Source of the DNA: Rhabditoides inermis
Lineage: Eukaryota > Nematoda > Chromadorea > Rhabditida > Rhabditidae
Reading direction: 5' to 3'
Length of the DNA stretch: 64,000 nucleotides
Assembly: GCA_963966185.1 (NCBI GenBank)
Contig: CAWZYM010000228.1
Span: 351,899 to 415,898 of the forward strand
How positions within the stretch are numbered: the first letter of the stretch is position 1; each line of letters opens with the position of its first letter. A program made the translations under genes and the position numbers. Below, piece by piece: positions 59,595 through 64,000 of this stretch. The notes beneath the pieces were generated by a model. It saw only the letters and a program-made list of their open reading frames with translations. It made no database searches and was not told where the DNA came from.

Positions 59595-62232
59595 ATGTAT
59601 CGTCTCATGTCTTGCGATCACAATCGTCGCATGTCCTGTCCAATGGTCAAGCGAATAGAGGAGACAAAGGCGCAAGACGTCTCTTCCAACGCAACTCGAC
59701 AGGTAACCTTCATTTTTAAACTTTCCCTTGTACGCAATTATGCCGTACCAAAATGTTGTACTAGACCGTATTCTAACGACTCCACGCGTCTCTATAATTC
59801 TCTATTAAGATTAATTTGCAGGCACCAATGTCTGCGCCTCTGTCGCACTGTCCAATGGCCAAGCTGAATGCGATCCGCGAGACCAAAGACGAAAAGGAAG
59901 CCGTTGATATCATCCCCTCATGTCCAATCAAAAAGGATAAAGAGGACAACAACAACGACGCCGGCGAGAAGAACAAAGTAGTCCTTGTTAAAGATGAGAT
60001 AAATAACCACTTCCATTTAGGCCGAGGCTCGTCACGAGAAGGCTACAGAGATCGTGCATGGTATGCTCGATAAAATGGCAGCTGCCACAATCAAGGGAGA
60101 GAGTGAAGAAACAAGTGAGTCAACACCTTCATAGCTGAAGAGAAAATGAAGAGAATTCGATTTCACAAAAATCCTGCGTTTTCTGATCGCCAAAATTCCA
60201 CATCACGGTCATGTTTTCACGCTCCAATTCCACCCACTCTAATAGCGGAACTCGTAGCCATGTTTTCAAAATACTGCTGCGACTATTCGAATCACCGCAT
60301 TCACATAAAACCAGCGATCCGAAAAATCCCACGAAGCAATGTTTAGGGACGCTTAGAAGCCCCTGTCGTTATGAAAACACACACATGAAAATGCATTCGG
60401 TTATGAATGAACCATGTTCCGAATTATTGATGCATTATGCCATACATCATTCAGGCAGACACACTTTCGAACAGATCGAGCGGATCACCGCCGAGCAACG
60501 AGAGATCCTCAAGCGTACGTTCGCCAACATGGAAAAAGACGGCGTCAAAAACGGACTCGAGATCCTCATACAGTGAGTCATCATCACTCGCAAGTAATCG
60601 TAACGCGTCCGTATTGTGTAAGTGTGTCCGTTGCAGACTGTTCTCCGAGTTTCCTCGCTACAAACTCATCTGGCCGCAGTTCCGAGCCATCCCTGACTCG
60701 GCTCTCATGCACGCCGTCGAATTGAGAAGACACTCCTCCGTATACATGTGAGTCGAAGAAAATCCAATGTTCAACGCACGCGCTTCCTTTTCAGGTGCGG
60801 TCTGCACAACATTATCTATTCCATGAACGACTTCGAGGAGATGGGCAGCCAATTGAACAGGATTGCGCTGGCTCACATCAAGTGGAACATTCACAGGAAA
60901 CACATCATGGTGAGGCTGGTGAGGTGGTAGCTAGCTGTTAGTGAGACAAGAGACGCAATACTCGTTCAGCAACACTCTGACTTGAGTGCCGTATTTAGTA
61001 CCACATTTCTACGAATACACACAAGTGCAATTATTAGAACCCATTTCTCGAACATTCGGTGAATACCAAAGCAACTCGAATGTAAATGTAAGGCACAGAG
61101 TACACAGAAGGAACGAGCATGCATTTCACACTTTAGTAGCGATTATAAATGTTTACTGTTCGCGTCTTGCATCTTGCTGCCAGTTCAAATGTAAGTAAAA
61201 TCAAAACTACAAAAACCAAAGCCTACTTCATTCCGGAAAGTAGCGAATTCGCACACGCAACTTTCTCTATAGAAAAAAACAAAATGGCACCTTTCTCCCG
61301 CGCCTATTTCAAATACCTCAAATTTCCGGAGGGAAATGTTCTTGAGGATAAGCATAATTCACATTTCATTTTCCCGTTTTTTTTTCACAGCAACTAACGC
61401 GCACATCTATTTCCGGTAACGCAGCGAGCACATGTGACATGACCACATCTTCAAAAATGAGAGTGCTCTTTATAAAAGAACCTTTGATCCCACGTACGTT
61501 TTCGAAGTACAACGAACGCCTTTCATGCGCGTAAAAGTCGCAGCGACCGCACTTGTGTCGACAATGTATCCATTGTGACGAGGGGCCCGAGTGATCCGAA
61601 TCCGGAGTCCAGAGTCTCGGCAGCATGGCCGGAAACGCCTCCACGCGGCTCACTGAGCACCGCTCATACCTCCAGCCAGTCTATTCAATCTCCGCATGCA
61701 TGTTTTGTCAGTGCGAGTAATAGTCGCAAACGTCAAGGAAATGCCGCTATGCCACACATTACTTCCTGGCTTCCTGCCTCGGTTGCACATTTTGCAACTA
61801 GCAAAAGGAACACGGAACGGAACTGGTATTTCAAAACAGTCAACACAAATCAAGAATCAGCATACGCTTCCGAGGCTTCCTCATAACAATAATACATACA
61901 AAAAGACAGGTGCACATCAACATATCGAATAGCAGCCTCACAAGTCGTATTCACAGATGTCACTAAAATCCACAAACATTGACATCCTAGAGAAGACAAA
62001 GTGAGGTATACGGTTGACAAGTTGACACCCACACAGAAGAAACACGCAAAGCTTGGCAGCTTGATTGCACATGTTTGGCAGGACATGCTGGAGCCGGTGC
62101 TGGACTGTGTCAAGGCCAAGAACGAGGCAAGCTGGACGCGGCGACAAGGAGGCGTGGACGACCCTCTACGATGTCATCGCCAACCTCATCGAGATATACA
62201 GGGTCAAGCAGACGCCCATACAGCACCGGTAG
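59595..62232 (+). CDS. globin with Cys-containing N-terminal extension
   Basis: Haem protein of the nematode globin family; ligand and role unknown. Exons: 59595-59702, 59822-59986, 60021-60114, 60455-60572, 60637-60747, 60795-60909 and about 62083-62232. An N-terminal extension of about 120 residues includes MYRLMSCDHNRRMSCPMVKR and PLSHCPMAK. The globin fold starts ITAEQREILKRTFANMEKDG (helix A), then LFSEFPRYKLIWPQFR (B-CD with the invariant Phe). ELRRHSSVYMCGLHNIIYSM carries the candidate distal His (E7), and LNRIALAHIKWNIHRKHIM the proximal His (F8). DMLEPVLDCV and EAWTTLYDVIANLIEIYRV are G and H helices. Near 62125 the frame only joins if a 22-nt GC-AG intron is removed or one base is missing. 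A further 3' exon (IEALVEAFGIHNPFPE) at 62324-62387 may belong to it. Confidence 0.82.
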
Positions 62233-62518
62233 AACACGGCACGTCCCACTCCCACAGTCTCTCCTTCTCTCAACCACCATGCACATTCTATGTCCAGTGT
62301 GACTTTCTTCCCCTTTATTCCAGCCATCGAGGCACTTGTCGAGGCATTCGGCATTCATAATCCCTTCCCAGAGACGAACAATGCTTGAAAATGAAAATGA
62401 CTTTCTAATGCGCTATCCATGTATATAGTTCGTTTTGATTTGAAAATTATGATCATGGTAACTACAAATTATGATATTGTCAAATAAACCATTTGAATAT
62501 GAAGAAAAAAACTCACCG
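62233..62518. other. 3' region between convergent genes
   Basis: Contains the possible extra globin exon at 62324-62387 and otherwise AT-rich sequence. Confidence 0.4.
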
Positions 62519-63790
62519 TCCTCGGTGAGAACACTCGAGTTGGGAACAACGCTGTCTGATACGGTAGCGGTCGAAGAGAAGCTCTGAAAAAATAACAATT
62601 AGCCACCTACCAATACTAAGTGACAAAGACAATGTAACAATACGTTATAGCTACAAATAGAGACAGACATTTTCCACAAGTCGTCAATAATTCTGACGAA
62701 TACTTCTTCTTACCTCTTGTCGTGTGATATCGGGTGCGAATCGGGAGAGCGAGTCTGGCAGTGTCGATTCTCCCATCAGGGTCGAGTTCAGTGTCGCGTT
62801 CCTCTCCCGACGACGATCCGCCACTACAAGAGTTGTTTTAGAACCACAATCACAAGCACATGCAATCAGTCTGACTTTTGTACTCGGCTCACAGCTCCAC
62901 TCCACACGCTCTCCCAAACAAATCCAAAAATCATACTTCATACACGCATCTGATTAATCGTGGTCGAACTCTGTCGTTGACGTGAAAACCACCACCTCGC
63001 ATTAGCATTAGAGAGAATCAGGGAAAAAATGCGCGCAATATTTAATTCATCCCAGTCGCATGATTTCTCAACCACACACACATTCTAAAAGCAGAAGCCA
63101 ATCTTAGAGATCGCTTGTCATCATAAACAGATACCGTAAAGACACTACATCCGTATAAATAAGATCTCTGATAAGCAATAAACAGTATCTTCGTTATAGC
63201 TCACCATACTTTCCGATGAGCTGAGCAGAGGTGCGGAGTCCGGGCCCCGCTCTCCTCCTCCTCTCCTCCCTCCGAGCCGCCCGCGCCTCCCGACGACGCT
63301 CCGCCCGAGCAACACCTCCCTCTCCCTCTCCTCCTCTGACCGTATCCAAGAACGAATCGCCCGGACACACAAATGAGTAGCCTGCAACATGTGTGTGGAA
63401 ATATTGCACGAAAGGACGAAAGCCAGTATTACACAATACAGATGGACACTTTCGGTGACAATCACCATACATAGCATTACACGACTATTAGACCCATAAA
63501 TCAATCGCTCTCACCTTCAGCATAGGGTGCCATCTGGAAGGGCTCTTCTGGCTGGTCGAATTCGAACTGTCGTGGACCATCTAGAGAAGCCACGGGAGCC
63601 GACAGACGATACTGTAGGAATCCCTGAAATGACATCATAAACTCTCATGCTTGCGAAAAATGAAAAACAACAACAATACACAATAGAAAATATATGAAAA
63701 TATAAATAACTTACTCGGACAATGCTCGCCTGTTCTCCTCTGACACGCGCCCACTCGAGCCAGTACAGGCCGGCTGCCAGCGCTGAAAAT
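62519..63790 (-). CDS. unidentified gene, internal/3' exons; gene continues beyond the window or downstream
   Basis: Splice-bounded exons: about 63715-63785 (ALAAGLYWLEWARVRGEQAS), 63515-63623 (GFLQYRLSAPVASLDGPRQF ... QMAPYAEG), about 63206-63381 (YSFVCPGDSFLDTV, then an Arg/Glu/Ala-rich stretch, LRTSAQLIGKY), 62713-62824 (NATLNSTLMGESTLPDSLSR) and 62519-62584 (FSSTATVSDSVVPNSSVLTE). Frames agree from 63623 to 62713. Ser/Thr-rich ends suggest a disordered tail. Not recognised; neither the start nor the stop is seen. Confidence 0.45.
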
Positions 63791-64000
63791 AGTACTGCAT
63801 ATCAACAACAAAATAGGTTTCATCTCAATACACTAAACACGTAATGGTAACACGTAAAAATTCTATCCAGTTGTCAGAAGGATTCAATACAACAATCTTC
63901 CGTGATGTAAAACAAATTTCACATGGTGCTAAAAACTACTATCATTCAAACTTCAACCGCTCAATAATTTACGCCACATTGGCGACTGGGAACCTGCCTA

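Noticed and set aside
59381..59608. Minus-strand open frame MRRYMAEWEDGG...
   Set aside because: Antisense to the first globin exon and its promoter.

Overview
The window is nuclear DNA of an animal, most likely a nematode. Genes are compact and cut by many short introns (mostly 40-60 bp) with TTTCAG-like acceptors. Several start codons sit 1-3 bases after a strong splice acceptor, as expected for spliced-leader trans-splicing. The gene set fits too: a ShKT-domain secreted protein, a DUF1679/CHK kinase-like gene, an N-terminally extended globin, and NUD-2, CYN-12/PPIL1 and KAT6 (LSY-12-like) orthologues. The species cannot be fixed from the sequence.

Layout. (1) 1-1024, minus: 5' part of adenosine kinase. 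(2) 1970-17962, minus: a KAT6-type MYST histone acetyltransferase of about 1,700 residues. A 6.7-kb intron splits its second PHD finger and holds a 4.8-kb foldback transposon with a perfect 10-bp target duplication. (3) 18477-19598, plus: complete PPIL1 cyclophilin with a MITE in intron 1. (4) 19797-23010, minus: a single-pass membrane protein with a PPxY tail, then a small ShKT-domain secreted protein. (5) 23.4-30.8 kb: a nearly perfect 2-kb inverted duplication carrying a CHK-like gene and a small CxxC gene. The spacer is full of transposon debris, and one insertion interrupts the last coding exon of the complete CHK copy. (6) 30.8-31.8 kb: a dimeric satellite. (7) 32.1-36.9 kb: three genes I could not identify. 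(8) 37-39.8 kb: a composite repeat and a 620-bp pyrimidine minisatellite. (9) 39853-44371, minus: a BTB plus armadillo-like gene, apparently with a nested plus-strand gene bracketed by clusters of a TTCACTGTGCAA motif. (10) 45218-55090, minus: EOGT (EGF-domain O-GlcNAc transferase), with two plus-strand genes nested in its introns: a multipass membrane protein and a secreted polyprotein of 15 tandem units, most with RAKR cleavage sites. (11) 55695-57486, minus: NUD-2/NDEL1. (12) 59595-62232, plus: a globin. (13) 62.5-63.8 kb, minus: part of an unidentified gene.

The main themes are genes nested in introns, layered mobile elements (foldbacks, MITEs, tRNA-headed repeats) and simple-sequence tracts. 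Conserved genes also show a few single-base frame breaks, which may be assembly errors. The genes do not form a pathway or operon. Exon coordinates were read by eye from splice signals and frame continuity, so boundaries may be off by some bases in the less conserved genes.
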